Source: Streptomyces katrae (GTDB lineage: Bacteria; Actinomycetota; Actinomycetes; Streptomycetales; Streptomycetaceae). From it: a DNA stretch of 11,452 bases. Position numbers and translations under genes: made by a program. The DNA lies in contig NZ_JZWV01000707.1 of the NCBI RefSeq assembly GCF_000966975.1, forward strand, positions 1 through 11,452. Reading direction: 5' to 3'. The notes under the pieces are model-generated. The model ran no database searches. It was not told where the DNA came from and worked only from the letters and a program-made list of their open reading frames with translations. Positions 1 to 6,039 of this stretch are shown piece after piece (position 1 is the stretch's first letter; each line of letters begins with the position of its first letter).

Positions 1-20
1 GAGATGTGTATAAGAGACAG
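1..20. other. Nextera/Tn5 mosaic-end adapter remnant (artefact)
   Basis: Positions 2-20 read AGATGTGTATAAGAGACAG, the 19-bp Tn5 transposase mosaic end present in Nextera-type sequencing adapters. Its AT-rich composition contrasts sharply with the genomic sequence that starts at position 21. The acylase reading frame on the minus strand is open up to this point and is cut by it. I read this as untrimmed library adapter at a contig end, not as a mobile element of the organism. It also shows that the assembly came from tagmented short-read libraries. Confidence 0.95.
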
Positions 21-847
21 GGTTCCCACTCGCCGTCGGGGCCCAGCGCCTCGACGCCGTAGGCCGCGGGGCGCAGCCGCTCGGTGTAGAGGTCCTGGTA
101 GTCGGCCATGGCGTTGGTGATGGCCCAGGCGACGGAGCCGGCGTGGCCGAAGTGGGCCAGGCCGGGGACGCCGGGGACGGCCAGGCCGAGGACGTCGTAC
201 TCGGGGCAGGCCAGGCGGATCTGCTGGTAGACGCCCGGGTCCTCGATGAACCGGTGCGGGTCGCCCGCGATGATCGCCGCGCCGGTGGCGGTGCGGTCGC
301 CCGGGACCAGCCAGCCGTTGCTGCCGGCGGTGCCGGGGCCGTCGGTGGCGAAGAGGGTGGTCGCCGCGTCGCCGAGGGCGCGGGCGACGCGGTCGCGCCA
401 GAGCTTGGTCGCGAAGCCCGCGAACAGGATGTGCGTGCCGATCCAGATCGAGAGCGGGACCCACGGCTCCCAGGGGGCCGGGGTGTGGCCGGCGGCGGCG
501 AAGCGGTCGTCGCGGGCCGGGCCCTCGGCCAGGCCCGCGTTGACCCCGTCGACGTACGCGGCGACCCAGGCGGCGGTGTCCGGGTCCAGGGCCTCGAAGC
601 AGCGGCGGGCGGTGTCGTCGAGGCGGGCCTGGCGGGCGAAGCGGTCCCAGGGGACGCAGTCGGCCCCCAGGAACGAGGCGCTGGAGCCCTGGGCGCGGTG
701 CCGCTCCACCTCCAGCTGCCAGGCCCGGTCCCGGACGGTGACGCGGCCCTGCGCATAGGAGAGGCGGAGCGGGTCGGACGCGCGCAGATGCGGTATGCCC
801 CAGCTGTCGCGGTAGACCTCGTAGGCCTCGGTGGTCACAGCGCTCAC
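21..847 (-). CDS. Penicillin acylase family protein (Ntn hydrolase), 3' end missing
   Basis: An open frame runs from GTG at 847 for 275 codons to the contig edge. Family members are usually 700-800 aa, so over half is missing. It encodes the N-terminal (alpha) region and the start of the beta region of an N-terminal-nucleophile amidohydrolase. The hallmark is at residues 172-182, [11 protein letters not shown]. Ser176 would become the beta-chain N-terminal nucleophile after autocleavage, and the GDPHR segment puts His198 at beta-position 23, as in acyl-homoserine-lactone and cephalosporin acylases. The N-terminus ([20 protein letters not shown]) carries the usual YRDxxGIPH signature but no signal peptide, so the protein looks cytoplasmic, unlike classical secreted penicillin acylases. 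The start is favoured by a GGGGGA ribosome site 5-6 nt upstream; GTG at 838 is an alternative. The promoter carries an iron box (865-883), so expression should rise under iron starvation. The substrate is unknown. PvdQ, a relative, trims the acyl chain of pyoverdine, so a siderophore role is a reasonable inference. Confidence 0.9.
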
Positions 848-864
848 GCTCTTCCCCCAGTGTC

Positions 865-883
865 TTAGGTTAGGCTGGCCTAA
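865..883 (-). promoter_or_regulatory. Iron box (DtxR/IdeR/DmdR-type operator)
   Basis: TTAGGTTAGGCTGGCCTAA matches the actinobacterial iron-box consensus TTAGGTTAGGCTAACCTAA at 17 of 19 positions. It contains a perfect inverted repeat, GTTAGGC-TG-GCCTAAC (869-884). It lies 18 bp upstream of the acylase GTG and overlaps the predicted -10/start region, so iron-loaded repressor bound here should block transcription. No other gene reads away from it: the neighbouring DinB gene ends towards it. Confidence 0.87.
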
Positions 884-910
884 CTATAAGGGGGTCTGAG
901 GGGGTGTCGG
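883..910 (-). promoter_or_regulatory. Candidate promoter of the acylase gene
   Basis: On the minus strand, CCGACA (910-905) and TATAGT (888-883) are separated by 16 bp. The -10 hexamer abuts the iron box, and the predicted transcription start near 876 falls inside it, the usual layout for a repressible iron-box promoter. The -10 is a good match; the -35 is weak. Confidence 0.5.
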
Positions 911-948
911 CCGCCGGGTCGTCTCCGCGAGGGACGGCCCCGGGCCGG

Positions 949-1461
949 TCAGGCGCCCACGGTGCCGTCGATCGCCTCCCGGAGGAAGTCCGCGTGGCCG
1001 TTGTGGCGGGCGTACTCGTGGATCATGTGGAGCATGACGAGGCGCAGCGAGGCCTCCTCCTCCCACCTCGGCACGTACACCGTCACGTCCAGCGACTCGG
1101 CGGCGGCCTCGACGGCACGGGAGTGCGCCACCTCCGCCTCCCACGCGGCGAAGGCCTCGGCGCGGGTCGCGCCGGAGGCGTCGTAGGCGGCCTGGAAGTC
1201 GCGGCTGTCCGACCACAGGTGGGGGACCTCCGCGTCCCCGCCGATCGTGCGGCGGAACCACTGGCGCTCCACCTCCGCCATGTGCCGGACCAGGCCCAGC
1301 AGGGAGAGGGTGGAGGGCGGGGAGGCCTGGCGGCGCAGCTCTTCGTCGGTGAGCCCGTCGCACTTCCAGGCGAGGGTGGCCCGGTGGAAGTCGAGGAAGG
1401 CCCGGAGGGTCTCGCGTTCGTCCCCGGTCAGGGGCGGGCCGATGCGTTCGGTGGTGTCCAT
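949..1461 (-). CDS. DinB-fold / DUF664 family protein
   Basis: A 170-aa protein if started at ATG 1461. The frame stays open to a TTG at 1512, but family members start near MDTTERIGPPLTGDERE and are about 165-175 aa long. DUF664 proteins share the four-helix DinB/mycothiol-transferase fold with a three-His metal site. Here the first histidine is His60 in LVRHMAEVERQWF, and the C-terminal helix carries further candidates in HMIHEYARHNGHADFL (His145, His148, His153, His156). Related actinobacterial proteins are thiol (mycothiol)-dependent transferases, but the substrate cannot be read from the sequence, so 'putative metal-dependent thiol transferase' is inference only. There is no good Shine-Dalgarno before ATG 1461; a CAAGAT hexamer 6 bp upstream suggests a leaderless transcript. 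A strong hairpin (1609-1667) separates it from the upstream GNAT gene, so it is probably monocistronic. Confidence 0.88.
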   Translation of the reverse strand: MDTTERIGPPLTGDERETLRAFLDFHRATLAWKCDGLTDEELRRQASPPSTLSLLGLVRHMAEVERQWFRRTIGGDAEVPHLWSDSRDFQAAYDASGATRAEAFAAWEAEVAHSRAVEAAAESLDVTVYVPRWEEEASLRLVMLHMIHEYARHNGHADFLREAIDGTVGA

Positions 1462-1467
1462 GGCGCG

Positions 1468-1473
1468 ATCTTG
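1468..1473 (-). promoter_or_regulatory. Candidate leaderless -10 element of the DinB gene
   Basis: CAAGAT on the minus strand lies 6 bp before ATG 1461 and fits the nAnnnT pattern of actinobacterial -10 elements (A at position 2, T at position 6). No purine-rich ribosome site is at proper spacing; GAAAGAG is about 17 nt away. Transcription would start at or next to the ATG. Confidence 0.35.
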
Positions 1474-1514
1474 CCGCTCTTTCGGCAGCTCGGGAACCGA
1501 TTTCACGCCCAACT

Positions 1515-1549
1515 GCCGGTCGCCGGTCGCCGGTCGTGGAACGCCGGTC
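1515..1549. repeat. GCCGGTC heptanucleotide tandem repeat
   Basis: GCCGGTC occurs three times head to tail (1515-1535) and a fourth time at 1543-1549. The surrounding intergenic stretch to about 1600 is full of diverged GGTCG copies (GGTCGTGG, GGGTCGCCA, CAGGTCGCAGGTCGC). It lies between the DinB start and the GNAT terminator. It is low-complexity DNA with no visible gene and looks like the product of repeated slippage. Confidence 0.75.
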
Positions 1550-1608
1550 GTGGGTCGCCAGGTCGGGCGGTCGGCCTGTCGCAGGTCGCAGGTCGCGGGG
1601 CGCGGGTT

Positions 1609-1667
1609 CGCCGGGGGCCGGTGTCCCCGGCCGGGCGGTGCCCCGCCGGGGACACCGGCCCCCGGCG
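1609..1667 (-). terminator. Strong hairpin terminator after the GNAT gene
   Basis: Two perfectly complementary 23-base arms (1609-1631 and 1645-1667) flank a 13-base loop. The arms are centred on GCCGGTGTCCCC and GGGGACACCGGC. The hairpin begins 16 bases after the GNAT stop codon on the minus strand. It lacks a U-tract, as is common for streptomycete intrinsic terminators. Its size is exceptional, and it should also stop plus-strand transcription. Confidence 0.8.
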
Positions 1668-2250
1668 GGGCGCCGTACGTCCCTCAGCCCTGCCAGATGT
1701 AGGGGACGGTGACGCCGAGCACCCCGAAGCCCAGCCGCTCCAGGATCGGCCGGCTGTCGTCCATGGCGTCGACCTGGAGGTAAGGGATCCCCCGCTCGGC
1801 CGCGATCCTGGCGCGGTGCGCCACCAGCAGCCGGTAGATGCCCCGGCCCCGCCAGTCCGGGTCCGTGCCGCCGCCCCACAGGCCGGCGAAGTCGCTGCCC
1901 GCCCGGATCTCCAACCGGGCCGAGCTGACCGGGACCTCCCCGGCCATCGCCACCACGACCTCGATCGAATCCGGGTCCTCGCGCAGCTCGGCGAGCACGG
2001 CCTGCTTGATCCGGGGCCGCTCGACACCGAAGGCCCGGTCGTGCGCGGCCATCATCAGGTCAACGCCCGCCTCGTCCGTCACCCGCAGCAGGGTGATCCC
2101 CTCCGGCGGCTCCACCGGCAGGGCGGCCAGGTCGGCGGTCCGGCCCACCATCAGCGTCTCGGCCGGCTCCGGGACGAAGCCCGCCGCGCGCAGCCGGTCG
2201 CCCAGGTCGGCAGGGCGGTCGTGCGTGTACAGCTTCCACTCGAACCCCGG

Positions 2251-2280
2251 CCCGCCCTCCGCCGGCCCGCCCTCCGCCGG
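2251..2280. repeat. 15-bp tandem duplication (PAEGG repeat) in the GNAT gene
   Basis: The unit CCCGCCCTCCGCCGG is present twice, exactly, at 2251-2265 and 2266-2280, with a partial third CCCG. On the coding strand it gives PAEGG-PAEGG. It is in frame and harmless by itself, but it directly abuts the frame-breaking 22-bp duplication, which marks the spot as a slippage hotspot. Confidence 0.9.
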
Positions 2281-2281
2281 C

Positions 2282-2327
2282 CCGCGCGCGCCGAAGTGCG
2301 CCACCGCGCGCGCCGAAGTGCGCCACC
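2282..2327. repeat. 22-bp tandem duplication that breaks the GNAT frame
   Basis: Bases 2284-2305 are repeated exactly at 2306-2327; identity extends two bases further left. The core of each copy is GCCGAAGTGCGCCACC. Because 22 is not a multiple of 3, the coding frame shifts, which is why HFGARG appears in two frames of the minus strand. Confidence 0.93.
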
Positions 2328-2495
2328 TGCGCCGCGATCTCCGCGTCCGCCGTGTCCTCGTCGAGGTCCGACCACAGCACCCCGCTCCAGCCGGGGACGC
2401 TCATCCGCACGACCCGGCCCACCCGCTCCACGTCCGGGCCCTGCGCACCGCGCCGCACCTCGGCGTCGTAGTGGTCGCGCACCTTCAGGAGTTCA

Positions 2496-2525
2496 TCAAG
2501 ATCCATCGTCATGCGCGCAGCTCAT
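2496..2525 (-). other. Short upstream ORF with the best Shine-Dalgarno before the GNAT start
   Basis: GGAGG (2538-2534) is followed after 8 nt by ATG 2525, opening a 9-codon frame (MSCAHDDGS, TGA 2498-2496). It overlaps both candidate GNAT starts (2512, 2506) in another frame. It may be a leader peptide allowing termination and reinitiation at the GNAT start, or chance. The ribosome site is clear; the role is speculative. Confidence 0.3.
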
Positions 2526-2533
2526 CAGCTGAT
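2524..2533. promoter_or_regulatory. Perfect 10-bp palindrome in the GNAT/cupin divergent intergenic region
   Basis: ATCAGCTGAT is a perfect palindrome within the 54-bp gap between the divergent GNAT and cupin starts. Its position allows it to be an operator shared by both promoters, but no regulator gene is nearby and a 10-bp palindrome can arise by chance. Confidence 0.25.
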
Positions 2534-2554
2534 CCTCCACCCCCACAAGTGCAA

Positions 2555-2560
2555 TAACCT
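2555..2560 (+). promoter_or_regulatory. Candidate leaderless -10 element of the cupin gene
   Basis: TAACCT matches the TANNNT -10 pattern and ends 6 bp before GTG 2567. No ribosome site precedes the GTG, so the transcript probably starts at the GTG itself. The -35 region is unrecognisable. Confidence 0.45.
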
Positions 2561-2566
2561 CGCCTG

Positions 2567-3019
2567 GTGAACGACGAGCACACCATCTACACCGGCAAGG
2601 CCACCCCCGACGCCGCCGCCGACCGCGGCTGGCTCCTGGGCCACTTCAAGGCGCCGGGCGACCCCCGCCACAGCGAGGACGTCGAGATCAAATGGGGGGT
2701 CCACCCCAAGGGCGAGGCACGCGAACGCTGGGTCACCGGCGAACGGCGCACCGCCCTCCAGGTGCTCATCAGCGGCCGCTTCCGGCTGGAGTTCCCCGGC
2801 CGCACCGTCGTCCTCGCCGAACAGGGCGACTACGTCGTCTGGGGCCGCGGCGTCGACCACTCCTGGTACGCGGAGGAGGACACCGTCGTCCTCACCGTCC
2901 GCTGGCCCTCCGTCCCGGGCTACCGGGCCGACGCACCCGCCGACGGCCAGGCCTGTGACGATGCACACGAAACAGACCAACGATCACGAAACGCTGAGAT
3001 CGTGTCGAACGAGGTGTAA
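2567..3019 (+). CDS. Cupin-superfamily protein
   Basis: A 150-aa protein from GTG 2567. Residues about 20-115 form a compact cupin-like beta-barrel: GWLLGHF, then EIKWGVHPKGEARERWVTGE, then ALQVLISGRFRLEFPGR, QGDYVVWGRGVDHSW and VLTVRWPSVPGYR. The GVDHSW histidine and the GVHPKGE segment are the likely metal or ligand residues. As I recall, similar actinobacterial proteins have sometimes been annotated 'signal peptidase I', but I see no signal-peptidase Ser/Lys dyad and no membrane anchor, so that name is not supported. The last 25 or so residues (ADGQACDDAHETDQ and on) look like a low-complexity tail beyond the fold. It is divergent from the GNAT gene and followed by a hairpin (3033-3049), so it is likely a single-gene transcript. 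The ligand is unknown. Confidence 0.82.
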   Translation: MNDEHTIYTGKATPDAAADRGWLLGHFKAPGDPRHSEDVEIKWGVHPKGEARERWVTGERRTALQVLISGRFRLEFPGRTVVLAEQGDYVVWGRGVDHSWYAEEDTVVLTVRWPSVPGYRADAPADGQACDDAHETDQRSRNAEIVSNEV

Positions 3020-3032
3020 ACCCAAGCACCCT

Positions 3033-3049
3033 GGCCGCCCCCGGCGGCC
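3033..3049 (+). terminator. Intrinsic terminator after the cupin gene
   Basis: GGCCGCC-CCC-GGCGGCC forms a perfect 7-bp GC stem with a 3-base loop, 13 bases after the cupin TAA, followed by CGGACCTTTC with a short T run. It separates the cupin gene from the transporter operon. Confidence 0.65.
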
Positions 3050-3055
3050 GGACCT

Positions 3056-3098
3056 TTCACAAGTTCACGACTCACCAGTCCACGACTTCACGAGTTCA
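3056..3098 (+). promoter_or_regulatory. Direct-repeat operator candidate upstream of the MMPL transporter
   Basis: TTCACAAGTTCA (3056-3067) and TTCACGAGTTCA (3087-3098) differ at one position and are 31 bp apart, about three helical turns. Between them CACGACT also occurs twice (3066-3072, 3081-3087). The block lies about 60-100 bp before the transporter start, is less GC-rich than its surroundings and is not coding. A regulator-binding region for the efflux operon is plausible; no regulator is encoded nearby. Confidence 0.4.
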
Positions 3099-3158
3099 AG
3101 CGTTCTTTGCGTCGGGCCGACTCCCGCTGAAGATCCGAACCACCAGGGAGCACGTCCG

Positions 3159-5406
3159 TTGGCAGCAATCGCACGGTGGTGCATGCGGCACCGGCTGGTC
3201 ACCGTCCTGATCTGGCTGCTCGCCCTCGGCGCGACCGGCGCCGCGGCCACCGCCACCGGGACGGCGTTCTCCAACGACTACGAGGTCCCCGGCACCGAGT
3301 CGAACAAGGCCAACGTCCTCCTGCGCGACGGCTTTCACGGCCAGGGCGGCGACACCGACACCGTCGTCTGGCGGACCCCGGACCACCAGACCGCACGGAC
3401 CCCCGACGTCGAACGCCGCATGACCCGAACGCCGCATGACCCGGGCCCTGGACGCCATCGCCGCCCTCCCCGGCGTCGGCTCCGTCACCGGCCCCTACGG
3501 AACCGGCCCCGCCGGCGATGCCCAGATCAGCCCCGACGGCCGCACCGCCTACGCCGTGGTCACCTTCGACCGGCAGGCCGACTCCGTACCCAAGGCCCAG
3601 GCCCAGGCCGTCGTCGAAGCGGCGAAGAACCCCGCCACCGAGACCGACGGCCTCCAGGTCGAACTCGGCGGCCGTGCCATCGGCCTGACCGAGGCCCCCA
3701 GCCCCCACCTCGCCGAGGTCATCGGCGTCGCCATCGCCGCCGTCGTCCTCTTCCTCGCCTTCGGCTCCCTCGCCGCCAGCCTGCTGCCCATCGCCACCGC
3801 CCTCGTCAGCGTCGGCAGCGCCTATTTCGGCATCACCCTCCTCGGGCACGCCATGGCCGTCGCCGACTTCGCCCCGATGCTCGGCACCCTCGTCGGTCTC
3901 GGCGTCGGCATCGACTACGCCCTCTTCATCGTCACCCGGCACCGCAAGGGCCTGGCCCGCGGTCTCACCGTCGAGGAAGCCGCCGAGAACGCCGTCGCCA
4001 CCACCGGCCGGGCCGTCGTCTTCGCCGGGGCCACCGTCTGCATCGCCCTCCTCGGCATGCTGGTGCTGCGCCTGGGCTTCCTCAACGGCGTCGCGATAGC
4101 CGCCTCCCTCACGGTGGTCCTCACCGTCGCGGCCTCCGTCACCCTGCTCCCCGCCCTCCTCTCGTACATCGGGGTGCGGGCCCTGTCCCGCCGAGAACGC
4201 CGCAGGCTCGCCGCCGAAGGCCCCCGGCCCGACACCCCCACCGGCTTCGCGGCCCGCTGGTCGGCCTTCGTCGAACGCCACCCCAAACTCCTCGGCCTGG
4301 TCGCCGCCCTCGTCATGGCGGTCCTCGCCCTGCCCACCCTCTCGCTCCACCTCGGCACCTCCGACCAGGGCAACAACCCGGCCACCTCCACCACCCGCAA
4401 GGCCTACGACCTGCTGGCCGACGGCTTCGGCCCGGGCGTGAACGGCCCGCTCACGGTCGTCGCCCGGCTCGACGGCGCCGGTGACCGCGTCGCCGTCCAG
4501 CGACTGGCCGACGCCCTGCGCACCACCCACGGCGTCGCCTCCACGGGCCCGGCCGTCTTCAACCGCAGCGGGGACACCGCGGTCCTGACGGTCGTCCCGG
4601 ACTCCGCCCCGCAGTCCCGGGCCACGAGCGCACTCGTCGACCGCCTCCGCGAGGACGTCATCCCGCGCGCCGGACACGGCAGCACCATGAAGGCCCACGT
4701 CGGCGGGGTCACCGCCGGCTACGACGACTTCGCCGAAGTGATCGTCGGCAAGCTGCCGCTCTTCGTCGGCGTGGTCATCGCCCTCGGCTGCCTGCTCCTG
4801 CTGCTCGCCTTCCGCTCCTTCGGCATCCCGCTCAAGGCGGCCGCCATGAACGTCGCCGCCGTCGCCTCCTCCTTCGGCGTCGTCGTCGTGATCTTCCAGT
4901 GGGGCTGGGGGAGCGAGCCGCTGGGCCTGGGCAGCGCAGGCCCCATCGAACCCTTCCTCCCGGTGATCATGGTCTCGGTGCTCTTCGGGCTCTCCATGGA
5001 CTACCAGGTCTTCCTCGTCAGCCGGATGTACGAGGAGTGGCTGGAGACCGGCGACAACCGGCGGGCCGTGCGCGTGGGCCTCGCCGAGACCAGCCGCGTG
5101 ATCAACTCGGCGGCCGTCATCATGATCTCGGTCTTCCTCGCCTTCGTGCTCAGCGGGGACCGGATCATCGCCATGTTCGGCATCGCGCTCGCCGTCGCCG
5201 TCGCCCTCGACGCCTTCGTCCTGCGCACCCTGCTCGTCCCCGCACTCATGCACCTGCTGGGCGGGGCCAACTGGTGGCTCCCCGCCTGGCTGGAGCGCAG
5301 GCTGCCCCGGATCAGCATCGAACCCCCGGAATGCCGCCCCTGTGCCACACTTCCGGCGCAGCGGCCGGACGCGGACCACGCGGCCCCGGCCGGGCTGCCC
5401 CGCTGA
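3159..5406 (+). pseudogene. MMPL/RND-family membrane transporter, frameshifted by a 16-bp tandem duplication
   Basis: Repaired, this gene encodes 743 aa from TTG 3159 (AGGGAG ribosome site at 3145-3150, 8-nt spacing), a normal MMPL length. Layout: TM1 in HRLVTVLIWLLALGATGAAA, an extracytoplasmic loop, five helices ending near LLPALLSYIGV, a second extracytoplasmic domain, and five C-terminal helices ending near LRTLLVPALMHLL. Both halves carry the proton-relay type Asp-Tyr pair: GVGIDYALFIVTRHR (Asp codon 3913) and FGLSMDYQVFLVSRMYE (Asp codon 4999). The family exports lipids, antibiotics or other hydrophobic compounds by proton antiport; this substrate is unknown. An exact 16-bp duplication (3410-3441) shifts the frame after about 89 codons. 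The 5' frame runs out of phase to 4484. A 656-aa downstream frame begins at ATG 3436 without a ribosome site and lacks TM1. As written, a full protein is not made. The acetyltransferase at 5434 is probably co-transcribed. Confidence 0.88.
3410..3441. repeat. 16-bp tandem duplication that breaks the MMPL frame
   Basis: CGAACGCCGCATGACC occurs exactly twice in succession (3410-3425, 3426-3441). Without one copy the protein reads DVERRMTRALDAIAALPGV, as expected for the family; with both, the frame shifts. The second copy carries the ATG (3436) that opens the downstream fragment. Confidence 0.95.
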
Positions 5407-5433
5407 CCGCTCACCAACCACGAGGAAGCACGC

Positions 5434-5988
5434 ATGTTCTCGATAGACCTGGCCGACGACGCCCAGCTCTTCCCCCTGGAGGTCTGGCACGCGGAGGAGT
5501 TCCTCGCGCACATCGACCGCGGCCGGGAGTTCATCGGGCAGTTCATCGGCTTCCCCGACCGCGCCACCGACCTGGAGTCGGCCCGGCAGCTGCTGCGCTC
5601 CAACGCCGAGAAGGCCGCCGCCGACGGCCGCCGCCTCTACGGCATCCGGGCCGGCGGCACCCTCGTCGGCGGGGTCCTCTTCGCGGACTTCGACGCCGCC
5701 GCGGGCAACTGCGAGGTCGGCTGCTGGATGGAACCCGCGGGCACCGGCCGGGGCCTGGTCACCAAGGCCTGCCGGGTGCTCATCGACTGGGCCTTCGACG
5801 TCCGCGGCATGCACCGCGCCGAATGGCACGTGGCCGGCGGCAACGAGAAGAGCATCGCCGTCGCCCGGCGCCTCGGCTTCACCCGCGAGGGCGTCCTGCG
5901 GCAGAGCCACCTGCACCGCGGCGTCCGCCAGGACATCGAGGTCTGGTCGCTCCTCGCCGACGAGTGGGCCGCCGCCCGCACCGCGTAG
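5434..5988 (+). CDS. GNAT acetyltransferase, RimJ/RimL type
   Basis: A 184-aa protein from ATG 5434, with GAGGAAG (5422-5428) as ribosome site. It follows the RimJ/RimL (Acetyltransf_3) pattern: acetyl-CoA motif around residues 101-115 (PAGTGRGLVTKACRV), then WAFDVRGMHRAEWHV, NEKSIAVARRLGFTREGVLR and the C-terminal GVRQDIEVWSLLADEW. Members N-acetylate ribosomal-protein N-termini or, in some branches, small molecules and antibiotics; the target cannot be assigned here. It sits only 27 bp after the MMPL stop, same strand and no hairpin between, so it is likely translated from the transporter mRNA. If the transporter frameshift is real, polar effects on this gene are possible. It is soluble and cytoplasmic, and all core GNAT elements look intact. 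Confidence 0.9.
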   Translation: MFSIDLADDAQLFPLEVWHAEEFLAHIDRGREFIGQFIGFPDRATDLESARQLLRSNAEKAAADGRRLYGIRAGGTLVGGVLFADFDAAAGNCEVGCWMEPAGTGRGLVTKACRVLIDWAFDVRGMHRAEWHVAGGNEKSIAVARRLGFTREGVLRQSHLHRGVRQDIEVWSLLADEWAAARTA

Positions 5989-6005
5989 CCCCCGCGCCAC
6001 GAGGG

Positions 6006-6023
6006 CTCTCAGGAGCCTCTCAG
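6006..6023 (+). promoter_or_regulatory. CTCTCAG-N4-CTCTCAG direct repeat (response-regulator box candidate)
   Basis: CTCTCAG at 6006-6012 and 6017-6023 are identical and 11 bp apart start to start, one helical turn, the spacing OmpR/PhoB-family response regulators use. The block ends 10 bp before the TACGGT -10 element, replacing a recognisable -35, as in class II activation. The first copy also sits in a small hairpin (GGCTC-TCAG-GAGCC, 6004-6017) that could weakly terminate the upstream gene. Confidence 0.55.
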
Positions 6024-6033
6024 AAACGCCGCC

Positions 6034-6039
6034 TACGGT
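6034..6039 (+). promoter_or_regulatory. Leaderless -10 element of the membrane-protein gene
   Basis: TACGGT fits TANNNT and ends 7 bp before ATG 6047; no ribosome site lies at proper distance (AGGAG at 6011-6015 is over 30 nt away). Transcription most likely starts at the ATG. A GTG at 6038 is inside this hexamer and therefore an unlikely start. Confidence 0.55.

Larger units (their letters stand above)
1684..2512 (-). pseudogene. GNAT family N-acetyltransferase, frameshifted by a 22-bp tandem duplication
   Basis: Two overlapping frames together encode one GNAT protein. The 5' frame starts at ATG 2512 (MTMDLDELLKVRDHYDAEVR) and is native for about 70 residues, to AQVAHFGARG. It then runs out of frame and stops at 2060. 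The 3' frame re-reads AHFGARG at 2304 and continues through the acetyl-CoA motif GGTDPDWRGRGIYRLLV to a stop at 1684. The same AHFGARG in both frames comes from an exact 22-bp head-to-tail duplication (2282-2327). Removing one copy restores a single 268-aa frame. The catalytic GNAT domain is intact in the 3' part, but its only start (GTG 2304) has no ribosome site, so function is doubtful. Substrate unknown. ATG 2506 is an alternative start; the only good Shine-Dalgarno (GGAGG, 2538-2534) is spaced for a 9-codon upstream ORF instead. Call: recent pseudogene or assembly error. Confidence 0.85.

Noticed and set aside
1..20. A transposon end or insertion sequence
   Set aside because: It is the synthetic 19-bp mosaic end exactly at the sequence edge, with no transposase or target duplication.
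904..2532. A 542-codon plus-strand open frame
   Set aside because: Runs antisense through the DinB and GNAT genes and through the terminator hairpin; no recognisable motif.
3020..3158. A CRISPR-like or iteron array from the TTCAC/CACGACT repeats
   Set aside because: Only two copies of each, too short and unevenly spaced; a regulator-binding region is more likely.
2284..3441. Programmed ribosomal frameshifting in the GNAT and MMPL genes
   Set aside because: No slippery heptamer or downstream structure is needed: exact 22-bp and 16-bp duplications fully explain the frame changes.
2955..4484. A 509-aa reading starting inside the cupin gene
   Set aside because: The real start is TTG 3159 with a ribosome site; residues before it cover the cupin end and terminator, and residues after about 3426 are out of frame because of the 16-bp duplication.
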